Part shown: positions 1-6,294 of the stretch, piece by piece | How positions within the stretch are numbered: position 1 is the first letter of the stretch | Layout of the letters: every line of letters starts with the position of its first letter | Origin: Pseudomonadota bacterium | GTDB lineage: Bacteria; Pseudomonadota; Gammaproteobacteria; JAKAQQ01 | Length of the DNA: 7,691 nt | Direction: 5' to 3' | Assembly: GCA_021828425.1 (NCBI GenBank) | Contig: JAKARN010000064.1 | Location: 1-7,691, forward strand | Translations under genes and position numbers: made by a program | The notes under the pieces: generated by a model | What the model saw: the letters and a program-made list of their open reading frames with translations, nothing else | What the model was told of the DNA's origin: nothing | Database searches by the model: none

Positions 1-1
1 C

Positions 2-73
2 GACCTGCCGGGAGGCTGGCACGATCCATCCGGCAAGGAAAACGGCGGACCGGCACCGAAAGGACCTTCATGA
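2..73 (+). CDS. C-terminal end of an unidentified upstream gene (partial)
   Basis: The frame starting at position 2 is open from the window edge to a TGA at 71-73. That TGA overlaps the ATG of the next gene as ATGA, a classic sign of translational coupling in an operon. The visible tail is only 23 residues and contains PGGWHDPSGKENG followed by a Gly/Pro/Lys-rich end. I cannot assign a family from it. A sugar-phosphate dehydrogenase such as zwf or gnd would be usual beside pgl, but this is context only. The frame of pgl itself is also open upstream, so the partial gene rests mainly on the ATGA junction. Confidence 0.35.
   Translation, partial: DLPGGWHDPSGKENGGPAPKGPS
57..72 (+). promoter_or_regulatory. 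Ribosome binding site of pgl and ATGA junction
   Basis: A purine-rich AAAGGA lies 5 nt before the ATG at 70, a well-spaced Shine-Dalgarno sequence. It lies inside the end of the upstream frame, which agrees with coupled translation across the ATGA overlap, and it decides the pgl start. Confidence 0.6.
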
Positions 74-804
74 TCGATGTGGCTTCCCGCAATCTCAAGA
101 TTGCCCAGGATTGTCCCTCCGCCTGTCACGAGGCCGCCCTGTACCTGATCCGTTACGTCGCAGAGACCATTGCCCGGAACGGACGATGCCGACTGGCGGT
201 TTCCGGCGGCACCACCCCGTGGCCCATGCTGGCCGCATTTTTCCGCGAAGAACTACCCTGGACGCGCATCGACCTCTTCCAGACGGATGAACGGATGGCC
301 CCGGAAGGCTCACCGGAGCGCAATGCGAGCCACCTGATCCCCCTCCTCCCTCCCGGGATCCGTTTCCATCCGATGCCCTGCGGTAGCACAAGCGCGACCC
401 TGAAAGAGGCCACCGACTACGAAAAGGAGTTGGAAGCCTTCTGTGGGACACCGCCGGTTCTAGACCTCATTCATCTCGGCTTGGGGGAAGACGGACATAC
501 CGCCTCTCTCGTCCCCGGCGATCCTGTTCTTGACCTCGTGGATCAAAGTGTGGGCCCCACCCGTCCATACCGGGGCCAGAGCCGCCTGACCCTCACCGTC
601 CCGGCCATCCAGGCGGCCCCAACCCGTCTCTGGCTGGCTTGCGGACCCGACAAGCACGAGGCGCTGACCCGCTGCCTGACGCGGGATCCCGCCATCCCCG
701 CGAGCCGGGTCTACCAGCCTTCCGATCCGTTTTGGTGCGACCGTCCTGCCGCGGGATCTGGCATATCCGACGCGTCCGGGTCCGGGCTTGCACCCCGCCC
801 TTGA
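70..804 (+). CDS. pgl: 6-phosphogluconolactonase
   Basis: This enzyme hydrolyses 6-phosphoglucono-1,5-lactone to 6-phosphogluconate in the cytoplasm, between glucose-6-phosphate dehydrogenase and either 6-phosphogluconate dehydrogenase or the Entner-Doudoroff dehydratase. The 244-residue length is normal for the DevB/SOL type, which shares the sugar-phosphate isomerase fold of NagB. Visible family motifs in order are the phosphate-binding loop VSGGTTP (44-50), the TDER motif with a following PERN (72-75, 82-85), the catalytic region LGLGEDGHTASLVPG (136-150), RLTLTVPAI (172-180) and a C-terminal DRPAAG (224-229). The start is fixed by a good Shine-Dalgarno sequence and the ATGA overlap. The last 15 or so residues, Gly/Ser-rich, run past the usual end of the family. 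Eno follows after 37 nt on the same strand, so the two are probably co-transcribed. The assignment rests on motifs and is strong. Confidence 0.93.
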   Translation: MIDVASRNLKIAQDCPSACHEAALYLIRYVAETIARNGRCRLAVSGGTTPWPMLAAFFREELPWTRIDLFQTDERMAPEGSPERNASHLIPLLPPGIRFHPMPCGSTSATLKEATDYEKELEAFCGTPPVLDLIHLGLGEDGHTASLVPGDPVLDLVDQSVGPTRPYRGQSRLTLTVPAIQAAPTRLWLACGPDKHEALTRCLTRDPAIPASRVYQPSDPFWCDRPAAGSGISDASGSGLAPRP

Positions 805-841
805 TACAATAACGCACACACCTGACTCTCAAAGACACCCC

Positions 842-2143
842 ATGAAACCCTGGATCCGGCAATTTCAGGCCTCAGAAATTCTTGACTCGCGCGGCAATCC
901 AACCTTATTGGTGCAATGCGTTCTGGCCGACCACAGCGTCCATGAGGCCGGGATTCCCTCCGGCGCCTCAACCGGTAGTCGCGAAGCCCATGAGCTTCGT
1001 GATGGCGACGCCTCCCGCTACCGTGGACTGGGCGTTCTCCAGGCCATCCGGGCGGTTGAAGGGGAGTTGTCACACGCGATCGTCGCACAACAGCCGGAAG
1101 ACCAGACCAGTCTCGACCGCCTGATGATTGAACTGGATGGCACCTCGGGGAAAACCCGGCTCGGGGCAAACAGCCTCCTTGGCTGCTCGATCGCCTTTTC
1201 ACGCGCGCTCGCCCATCGTCAGAAAATACCCCTCTACCGGAGCCTGCACCCGGATTCAGCTCCCGCCCTGATCCCCGTTCCGTATCTCAATATCTGGAAT
1301 GGTGGGGTCCATGCCCAGTGGCAGGGATCCGATTTCCAGGAGTATATGATCGTGCCGTGGGGGGCCTCTTCGTTTCGTGATGCCCTGCGCTGGAGCAGCG
1401 AAATCTATCATGTGCTGCAGAGCGAGCTCAAGAAAAGCCACCTACCAACCGGGGTCGGTGACGAAGGCGGGTTCGCACCGCCCACAACCTCCAACCGGGC
1501 ACCCATTGACTTGATCGCCCGGGCAATTGAAAAATCCGGATTCACGCCAGGTGCTGATGTGGCGATTGCCCTTGATCTTGCTGCCAGCGGTTTCTTCGAA
1601 TCCAACGGGTATCTGCTGCGAACCGAAAAGCGCAGTCTCGACTCTCCCGGCATGGTGGATTACTGCGCATCACTGGTTAAAGACTACCCCTTCCTGATTT
1701 CTTTGGAAGACCCACTCAGCGAATCGGATTCCGAATCCTGGCCATTGCTGACTGAGCAGGTTGGATCCCAAGTCCAGATCATTGGAGACGACATTTATTG
1801 CACCAACCCTCAGCTGATCGCAAGTGGGATCCGGACCCGGCAAGCCAATGCGGTCCTGATCAAGCCGAACCAGATCGGCACTGTCTCCGAAACCCAGGCC
1901 GCAATCGGAACGGCCATCGGGGGGGACTGGCGGGTCATGGTGTCTCACCGTTCCGGCGAGACTCCCGATGCATTCATTTCGGACCTCGTCGTTGCCAGTC
2001 ATGCGGGCCAGATCAAGGCAGGCGCACCCGCACGAGGAGAACGGATCGCCAAATACAATCGTCTCCTCGCCATTGAGCAGGAATTGGGTCGAGAGGCGCG
2101 TTATGCCGGGCCCGAGCTGGCCCGCTCGCTTTTCAGGGGATAA
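842..2143 (+). CDS. eno: Enolase (phosphopyruvate hydratase), diverged form
   Basis: Enolase interconverts 2-phosphoglycerate and phosphoenolpyruvate in glycolysis and gluconeogenesis. The protein has 433 residues from the ATG at 842, matching the family length. An in-frame TTG at 788 would add 18 residues without homology and overlap pgl, so it is rejected. All key residues are visible: SGASTG loop, His157, Glu167, the catalytic Glu208 in DEGGFAP, Mg2+ ligands Asp245, Glu289 and Asp316, catalytic Lys341 in IKPNQIG, SHRSGET (His369, Arg370, Ser371) and Lys392. Odd points are NGGVHA with a seven-residue spacer before QE (six in common enolases), SLEDPLSESDSESW instead of the usual IEDG/D-DW pattern, and GAPARGERIAKYN instead of G-x-x-x-RSERxAKYN. 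The usual neighbour pyrG is absent. It may be a second, diverged enolase copy, but the complete active site argues for a working enzyme. The Shine-Dalgarno sequence before 842 is weak. Confidence 0.93.
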   Translation: MKPWIRQFQASEILDSRGNPTLLVQCVLADHSVHEAGIPSGASTGSREAHELRDGDASRYRGLGVLQAIRAVEGELSHAIVAQQPEDQTSLDRLMIELDGTSGKTRLGANSLLGCSIAFSRALAHRQKIPLYRSLHPDSAPALIPVPYLNIWNGGVHAQWQGSDFQEYMIVPWGASSFRDALRWSSEIYHVLQSELKKSHLPTGVGDEGGFAPPTTSNRAPIDLIARAIEKSGFTPGADVAIALDLAASGFFESNGYLLRTEKRSLDSPGMVDYCASLVKDYPFLISLEDPLSESDSESWPLLTEQVGSQVQIIGDDIYCTNPQLIASGIRTRQANAVLIKPNQIGTVSETQAAIGTAIGGDWRVMVSHRSGETPDAFISDLVVASHAGQIKAGAPARGERIAKYNRLLAIEQELGREARYAGPELARSLFRG

Positions 2144-2154
2144 TCCACCTGAAA
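2131..2154 (+). terminator. Candidate terminator hairpin at the end of eno
   Basis: Perfect 7-bp arms TTTCAGG (2131-2137) and CCTGAAA (2148-2154) enclose a 10-nt loop that contains the eno stop codon TAA (2141-2143). A T-rich but interrupted stretch follows (2155-2170). The stem is short and the T tract imperfect, so this is a weak intrinsic terminator at best, or simply a 3'-end hairpin. Confidence 0.3.
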
Positions 2155-2194
2155 TTGGTGTTTCGTTTCTTGGGGAACCCGGCCGACGATTGAC

Positions 2195-2209
2195 CCACAC
2201 GACGTGTGG
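2195..2209. repeat. Hairpin between the converging eno and glgC genes
   Basis: CCACAC (2195-2200), GAC loop, GTGTGG (2204-2209) form a perfect 6-bp stem with a 3-nt loop in the 107-nt gap between two converging genes. It could act on transcripts from either side. No T run follows on either strand, so intrinsic termination is not shown. A palindrome TCTCGCGAGA (2241-2250) directly abuts the glgC stop. Confidence 0.3.
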
Positions 2210-2250
2210 ATATGTGACCTCGAACATTCGGACCCTGCACTCTCGCGAGA

Positions 2251-3483
2251 TTAGCGCACCAGCGTGATGCCACCAGAGCTTCTCTCGTAGTCCCTGGCAT
2301 CAATCACTGGATCATACCCAATATACGTACCGGGCCTGAGCGTGACCCCCTCTTCCACGACCACACGGCGCAACCGTGAGCCCGCCCCAATTGTCGCTCC
2401 ACTCAAGATCACGGACTGCTCGATTTCGCATCCGTCCTCAATCCGGACATTACGTGAGACCACGGAGGTTCGGATGACCGATCCAGAAATAATCGAACCT
2501 CCAGCGATGAGTGAGTTCAGCGCCATCCCCTTGCGGGAAGGTTCATCAAACACAAACTTGGCCGGCGGCCCTTGTTCAGCAGCCGTCCAGATCGGCCAAT
2601 CCAGATCGTACAGATTACATTCCGGAATGACCTCGACAAGTTCCATGTTTGAATTCCAATAGGCATCCAGATCCGCAATATCCCGCCAGTAAGCAGGATT
2701 TCCCGAACCGTCCGTGAAGCGGAATCCATAAACTTTGGCACCAGCGATCAGCCGGGGCAGCAGATCATGTCCAAAATCATGCCCCGAGTCTGCTCGGCTG
2801 GCGTCCTCCTTGAGACAGGAATTCAGGAAATCACGGTTGAAGACATAAATGCCCATGGAGGCGGTCGCCTGGCCTCCCGGATACCATTCCGGAGGAAGCT
2901 GGTCCGGTTTTTCACGGAAATCGATCATCCGGTCTTCAGAGTCGAGACGCACGATCCCGTACCGAGAAACTTCACTGATGGGAACCACACTCAGGGCAAC
3001 TGTCACATCCGCTCCCCGGCTGACGTGGAAACCCAGAAGGGTACTGTAGTCCATCTTGTAGATATGGTCACCACCCAGAATCAGTGCATAGGCATAACGA
3101 TGGGTCCGCATGAGATCCAAGTTCTGGTACACGGCATCAGCGGTGCCCTGGTACCACTGGGTCCCGCACTGCTGCTGTGCTGGCAGAATCTCAATGAATT
3201 CCTCGAAGTCGCCACGCAGGAAACTCCATCCCTGCGATAAGTGACGAATCAGGGTATGCGCCTTGTACTGGGTGATCACCTCAATCTGGCGAATCCCGGA
3301 ATTCAGGCAGTTGGAAAGCGGGAAGTCAATGATCCGGTATTTGCCTCCGAATGGCATGGCAGGCTTTGCACGATTTTCGGTCAATCCCCTGAGGCGTGAT
3401 CCCCGGCCTCCTGCAAGAATCACAGCCAAGGTCTGACGGACCAGCCGGCTGATAAGCCGGTGCGAAAAATCCAGGCTCTTCAT
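2251..3483 (-). CDS. glgC: Glucose-1-phosphate adenylyltransferase (ADP-glucose pyrophosphorylase)
   Basis: GlgC makes ADP-glucose and pyrophosphate from glucose-1-phosphate and ATP, the committed and usually allosterically controlled step of bacterial glycogen synthesis. The 410-residue protein aligns by eye with Escherichia coli GlgC from its first residues. Motifs include the nucleotide-binding loop AVILAGGRGSRL (20-31), RAKPAMPFGGKYRIIDFPLSNC (38-59, read with Lys40 at the place of the E. coli fructose-1,6-bisphosphate-contact Lys39), WYQGTADAV, LGGDHIYKMDY, FREKPD with the substrate-phosphate Lys, ASMGIYVF, HDFG, PAYWRDI and a C-terminal left-handed beta-helix region with hexapeptide-like repeats (VISGSVI, DGCEIEQSVI, GAGSRLRRVVV, GTYIG). 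The start at the ATG 3481-3483 gives the normal N-terminus. The C-terminus ends about 15-20 residues earlier than in E. coli. E. coli has Arg in WYRGTADAV where this protein has Gln; effector sensitivity may differ, which is inference. It shares its upstream region with glgA. Confidence 0.96.
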   Translation of the reverse strand: MKSLDFSHRLISRLVRQTLAVILAGGRGSRLRGLTENRAKPAMPFGGKYRIIDFPLSNCLNSGIRQIEVITQYKAHTLIRHLSQGWSFLRGDFEEFIEILPAQQQCGTQWYQGTADAVYQNLDLMRTHRYAYALILGGDHIYKMDYSTLLGFHVSRGADVTVALSVVPISEVSRYGIVRLDSEDRMIDFREKPDQLPPEWYPGGQATASMGIYVFNRDFLNSCLKEDASRADSGHDFGHDLLPRLIAGAKVYGFRFTDGSGNPAYWRDIADLDAYWNSNMELVEVIPECNLYDLDWPIWTAAEQGPPAKFVFDEPSRKGMALNSLIAGGSIISGSVIRTSVVSRNVRIEDGCEIEQSVILSGATIGAGSRLRRVVVEEGVTLRPGTYIGYDPVIDARDYERSSGGITLVR

Positions 3484-3602
3484 CCAGAAAACCGCAAGGC
3501 CGGTTTCCTTCTTCTTAAAGGCGTTTTGTTACGATAACATGGCCCGGTTCGATGTGCCGGGCGGTACCGCGACCCAATCCCCTGGCTTCCCTCCGAGCAC
3601 AT
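3484..3602. promoter_or_regulatory. Shared divergent control region of glgC and glgA
   Basis: This 119-nt gap must hold the promoters of both glycogen-synthesis genes unless they are transcribed from inside neighbours. It contains a symmetric dyad TGTTA-CGA-TAACA (3527-3539) near its middle, a hairpin AAACCG-6 nt-CGGTTT (3489-3506) in the glgC leader, a hairpin GCCCGG-9 nt-CCGGGC (3542-3562) and a perfect palindrome GCGGTACCGC (3561-3570) in the glgA leader. I find no strong -35/-10 pair on either strand; TACGAT (3530-3535) is the best -10-like hexamer for glgA. The central dyad is a reasonable operator candidate for coordinated control, by inference only. Confidence 0.4.
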
Positions 3603-5090
3603 ATGAATATCGCCTTTGTCACGAGTGAACTTGCTCCATGGATCAAGGTTGGGGGACTTGCCGACGTCTCGGCCTCATTGGGGCGGGCCCTGGCGAGCTT
3701 AGGACATGAGGTCCAGATCCTCGTCCCCTGCACGGGAACCACTGGACTGCCCGACACGGTCTTGCTCCCGAGGGAACGCAGCGGCTTTCTGGTCGTTCCC
3801 GAATGGAAGTGGCAGGAAACTCCCGTCACCGACCGTCTGCGTATCCTCTGGATCTCAGGACCCGGGTTCTCAGGCCGATCCGGAACTCCCTATGCCGATG
3901 CTTCCGGCCGGCCCTGGCCGGATCTGGTCGAGCGATATGCCCTCTTTTGCAAGATCTTGGTCATGGCTTACGCTCGACAGGGACAAGAAGCCCCAACCCG
4001 CCCAGACATCCTGCATGGACACGACTGGCCTATGGGCCTCATCCCCTTCTGGTCGCAAGCGCTCGGGACCGCCATCCCCACCTTCTTCACGATCCACAAT
4101 CTGGGATACCCCGGTCTTTTTGACCGGGAAAGCTTCGACCGGCTGGCACTTCCAGCCAACCTATGGAACGAAGATCCTGGAATTCTCCTGGGTTACTCGG
4201 CCTCGAGCCTCAAGACCGGCCTGCGTTTTGCAGACCAGCTGACCACCGTGAGCCCGAACTACGCACGTGAGATCAGCACGCCCGAGGGAGGCAATGGTCT
4301 GGCCGACCTGATCCGAAAACGGCAAAACGATCTTTCCGGGATCCTGAACGGCATTGATTTGGACACTTGGAATCCTGAGTCGGATCCGCTGTTGCCGGCC
4401 CACTATGCGGCAGGAAGGCCCGAAGGCAAACGGGTGTGCCGAAAGTCGCTGCTGGATCTCGTGGGCCTGGAGGACACGGTGCATCCCGTGGCCGGGTTCG
4501 TGGGCCGGCTCGTAAACGAAAAAGGAATCGACCTGCTCGCGGCTGCAATCCCCGAACTGGTGATGCGGGGTTGGCGGCTCGTGTTGCTCGGGAAAGGAGC
4601 CCCGGACGCGGAGCAATGGCTCAGGGAGTCATGCCGCGCCTACCGGAGACAGGTCGCCCTCCTGACCGAACAGAACGAATCCATGGCGCACCTGATCATG
4701 GCTGGGGCCGACCTTTTTCTCATGCCTTCCCGCTACGAGCCCTGTGGGCTGACCCAGATGTACAGTCAACACTACGGTACCCCCCCCGTGGCTCACGCAA
4801 CAGGTGGGCTAGTCGATACAGTCCTGGATGCGGACCGAACTCCGGGAGGAACCGGTTTTCTCTTCGGCGAACCGACTGCTCAGGCTCTCATTGACTGCTG
4901 CCACCGCGCCGAACAGGCATTCCAAGACCTCCCACGCTGGAATTCAATCTGCGAACGCGCCATGAATCTCGATTTCAGCTGGAGCTCACGTGCCCGTGAA
5001 TACGAGAAGGCTTATGGTCAGGCCATCGAGCGGCGCCGAAATCGCACCAGCCGTTCTGCGCACAAACGAGCGCCGAAAAGCTCCAATTGA
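3603..5090 (+). CDS. glgA: Glycogen synthase (ADP-glucose:1,4-alpha-D-glucan 4-alpha-glucosyltransferase)
   Basis: GlgA transfers glucose from ADP-glucose to the non-reducing end of an alpha-1,4-glucan. This is a GT5 family enzyme with two Rossmann-like domains. The ATG at 3603 gives 495 residues and the classical N-terminus MNIAFVTSELAPWIKVGGLADV with the ADP-glucose-contact Lys15 in KVGG. An upstream in-frame ATG at 3552 would add 17 non-homologous residues. Further motifs are HGHDWPMGL (His140 region), TIHNLGYPGLF, TVSPNYAREI, GILNGID, GFVGRLVNEKG (Arg302, Lys307), MPSRYEPCGLTQ (Glu379, the conserved E-x7-E-type region) and TGGLVDTV. E. coli GlgA ends near the place of YEKAYGQAI (467-475); here a basic tail of about 20 residues follows, encoded where the gene overlaps glk. 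A run of eight C at 4780-4787 encodes the Thr-Pro-Pro of YGTPPVAHA. The Shine-Dalgarno sequence is weak. Confidence 0.96.
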   Translation: MNIAFVTSELAPWIKVGGLADVSASLGRALASLGHEVQILVPCTGTTGLPDTVLLPRERSGFLVVPEWKWQETPVTDRLRILWISGPGFSGRSGTPYADASGRPWPDLVERYALFCKILVMAYARQGQEAPTRPDILHGHDWPMGLIPFWSQALGTAIPTFFTIHNLGYPGLFDRESFDRLALPANLWNEDPGILLGYSASSLKTGLRFADQLTTVSPNYAREISTPEGGNGLADLIRKRQNDLSGILNGIDLDTWNPESDPLLPAHYAAGRPEGKRVCRKSLLDLVGLEDTVHPVAGFVGRLVNEKGIDLLAAAIPELVMRGWRLVLLGKGAPDAEQWLRESCRAYRRQVALLTEQNESMAHLIMAGADLFLMPSRYEPCGLTQMYSQHYGTPPVAHATGGLVDTVLDADRTPGGTGFLFGEPTAQALIDCCHRAEQAFQDLPRWNSICERAMNLDFSWSSRAREYEKAYGQAIERRRNRTSRSAHKRAPKSSN

Positions 5091-6037
5091 GGGTTGAGTA
5101 CTGCGGCCAGAGGAATCCGGGCGACCACATCCGAGAGCCTCCCCTTGTCTGAAAAAGCACCCAGGAGCGCACTCCGATGGAGATGGGAAGCCAGGTGGAC
5201 CACCACCCCGCCAGCCAGATACACCCCGCCCTGCGGTATGAACAGCAATGCCGCATTGCCGGCAAATGCGCCCAGCAACTCGAGAAACTTGGCCACTGCC
5301 TGGACCGCATCCGCATCCCCTCCCTGCTCGGCCCGGCGACTCACCTCGGCGGGTTCACATCCGCCCCCCCCCTCATCGGACCGTGCCAATCCACTTTGCA
5401 GGCGGTAGAAGGCATAGAGCAGGCTCAGACCCGAGCCGGAAAGCAAGCGTTCATAGCTGACCCGACCCTCGAAGGCTTGGCGTGCATAACGCCAGATCTC
5501 GGCATCCTCGTCGGATCGGGGGGCAAAGTCGACATGCCCTCCTTCGGACGGCCAAGCATCCAAACGGAAGGACCCGGATTGCGAAATCCCGAAACCCAGA
5601 CCCAGGCCGGTTCCAGGACCGAGGACCACACGCATGCCGACAGGATCGGGAACCCCGCGGTTCAGCCAGCAAAGGTCTTCGTCGCCAAGCTCCTGGATTC
5701 CAGACACCGCTGCCACGAAATCGTTGATGAGAAGGATCTTGGAAATCCCCAGTTCCCTGGCCAGGACTGACTGATCCATCTTCCAGGGCAGGTTGGTAAA
5801 CCGGCCCTGCCCCCGACGAAGCGGAGCCGCCACCGACAGGGCGGCAGCCCGCACGCGAGCCTTATCAGTTCCCAAAAACGAGGCCAGCAGCGCTTCCAGC
5901 GACTCGTAGTCAACACACTCGACTTCCCCCTGACGAACCCTCCGGGGGCCCTCCGGATACGCCTCGAAAAGTTCCAATATGGCCTTGGTTCCGCCAATGT
6001 CACCGGCCAGCAATAAAGGGCATGCCTGGGTTTTCAA
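5018..6037 (-). CDS. glk: Glucokinase
   Basis: Glucokinase phosphorylates glucose with ATP to glucose-6-phosphate, so glucose released from glycogen or taken up can enter metabolism. The 339-residue protein is of the proteobacterial Glk type, without the ROK Cys-rich zinc motif. Motifs are the phosphate-1 loop GDIGGTK (12-18), NDFVAAVSGI with catalytic Asp106, GPGTGLGLG (140-148), the glucose-binding SEGGHVDFAP (Glu165, His168), YERLLSGSGLSLLY with Glu196, and AGGVV plus AFSDKGRLSDVV..IPLAAVLNPQLELFGA near the end, as in E. coli Glk. The start codon is TTG at 6037: an in-frame TGA lies eight codons upstream, no ATG precedes the GDIGGTK motif in frame, and GGGAG sits about 8 nt before the TTG. 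The 3' end overlaps glgA by 73 nt on the opposite strand. A nine-nucleotide C run (5364-5372; G on the coding strand) encodes the GGG of DEGGGGC, an acidic/Gly insertion-like stretch. Confidence 0.94.
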   Translation of the reverse strand: MKTQACPLLLAGDIGGTKAILELFEAYPEGPRRVRQGEVECVDYESLEALLASFLGTDKARVRAAALSVAAPLRRGQGRFTNLPWKMDQSVLARELGISKILLINDFVAAVSGIQELGDEDLCWLNRGVPDPVGMRVVLGPGTGLGLGFGISQSGSFRLDAWPSEGGHVDFAPRSDEDAEIWRYARQAFEGRVSYERLLSGSGLSLLYAFYRLQSGLARSDEGGGGCEPAEVSRRAEQGGDADAVQAVAKFLELLGAFAGNAALLFIPQGGVYLAGGVVVHLASHLHRSALLGAFSDKGRLSDVVARIPLAAVLNPQLELFGARLCAERLVRFRRRSMA

Positions 6038-6086
6038 GAAACCATCTCCCGGCCTTCACGAGGCAAGTCTCGCCATCCGCGAGGTG

Positions 6087-6095
6087 ATTCTACCA
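6087..6095 (-). promoter_or_regulatory. Candidate extended -10 promoter element of glk
   Basis: On the minus strand the sequence TGG-TAGAAT matches the extended -10 pattern TGn-TATAAT with one mismatch. It lies about 50 nt upstream of the TTG start of glk. The -35 position at a 17-nt spacer (CCAGGC) is not like TTGACA, which is tolerable for extended -10 promoters but leaves the call weak. Confidence 0.3.
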
Positions 6096-6098
6096 ATT

Positions 6099-6135
6099 CC
6101 AGGCCACGCGCCTGGCCTGGTCCGGGCCCCAGGCC
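6099..6135. repeat. Three alternating heptamers CCAGGCC / GGCCTGG upstream of glk
   Basis: CCAGGCC occurs at 6099-6105 and 6129-6135, both followed by AC, and the inverted copy GGCCTGG lies between them at 6114-6120. The middle copy can pair with either flank (loops of 8 nt each), giving two mutually exclusive hairpins, or the copies can be read as protein-binding half-sites. They overlap the expected -35 region of the candidate glk promoter, so an operator is one possible reading. Confidence 0.5.
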
Positions 6136-6246
6136 ACCGGGATTAAAGTTGGGATGCGGAGCTCGGCCGGATCGAGCGGGAGAGGAGCGGGAAGGGCCGG
6201 AGAAGGATCCCGGTCGCAGGAAAGGGTGCGATGGCCCCGAGTTCGG

Positions 6247-6294
6247 GTAACCCGCCGTGAAGCCGCCCGGCGGCGCGGACCGCAGCCGGGTTAC
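6247..6294. repeat. Nested inverted repeat at the end of the nuclease-like gene
   Basis: Outer 8-bp arms GTAACCCG (6247-6254) and CGGGTTAC (6287-6294) enclose an inner GC-rich hairpin GCCGCC-C-GGCGGC (6262-6274). The outer right arm contains the TAA stop (6291-6293) of the minus-strand gene. On that strand the structure lies right at the end of the gene and could stall or end transcription, but there is no T run. Recombination-site or terminator use is unproven. Confidence 0.4.

Larger units (their letters stand above)
6038..6290. other. Noncoding upstream region of glk, rich in inverted repeats
   Basis: No supported gene lies in these 253 nt. The half next to glk holds its likely promoter and heptamer repeats. 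The middle (6150-6240) is a purine-rich stretch on the plus strand without recognisable signal. The far end holds nested GC-rich inverted repeats that reach into the stop codon of the minus-strand gene at 6291. I see no tRNA or other structured RNA gene. Confidence 0.5.

Noticed and set aside
788..810. Promoter between pgl and eno made of TTGCAC (788-793) and TACAAT (805-810)
   Set aside because: The spacer is only 11 nt, too short for a sigma-70 promoter; TACAAT alone has no usable -35 at 16-18 nt.
788..841. TTG start for eno, 18 codons upstream
   Set aside because: The extra residues do not resemble an enolase N-terminus and would overlap pgl; the ATG at 842 gives the normal start.
711..1202. 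Minus-strand open frame of 163 codons across the pgl/eno junction
   Set aside because: It is antisense to two well-supported genes, has an Arg/Gly/Pro-rich low-complexity composition typical of GC-rich shadow frames, and shows no motif.
1670..2227. Minus-strand open frame of 185 codons opposite the eno 3' half
   Set aside because: Shadow of eno, without recognisable domain or start signal.
4161..4616. Minus-strand open frame of 151 codons opposite glgA
   Set aside because: Antisense to the conserved centre of glgA; composition is that of a shadow frame.
5177..5770. Plus-strand open frame of 197 codons opposite glk
   Set aside because: Antisense to conserved glk motifs. No ribosome binding site or domain; long open antisense frames are common in GC-rich DNA.
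6247..6294. Integron attC-like site
   Set aside because: The right arm GTTACGT does not fit the GTTRRRY core and the inner spacing does not give the two-box attC layout; only a plain nested hairpin can be supported.
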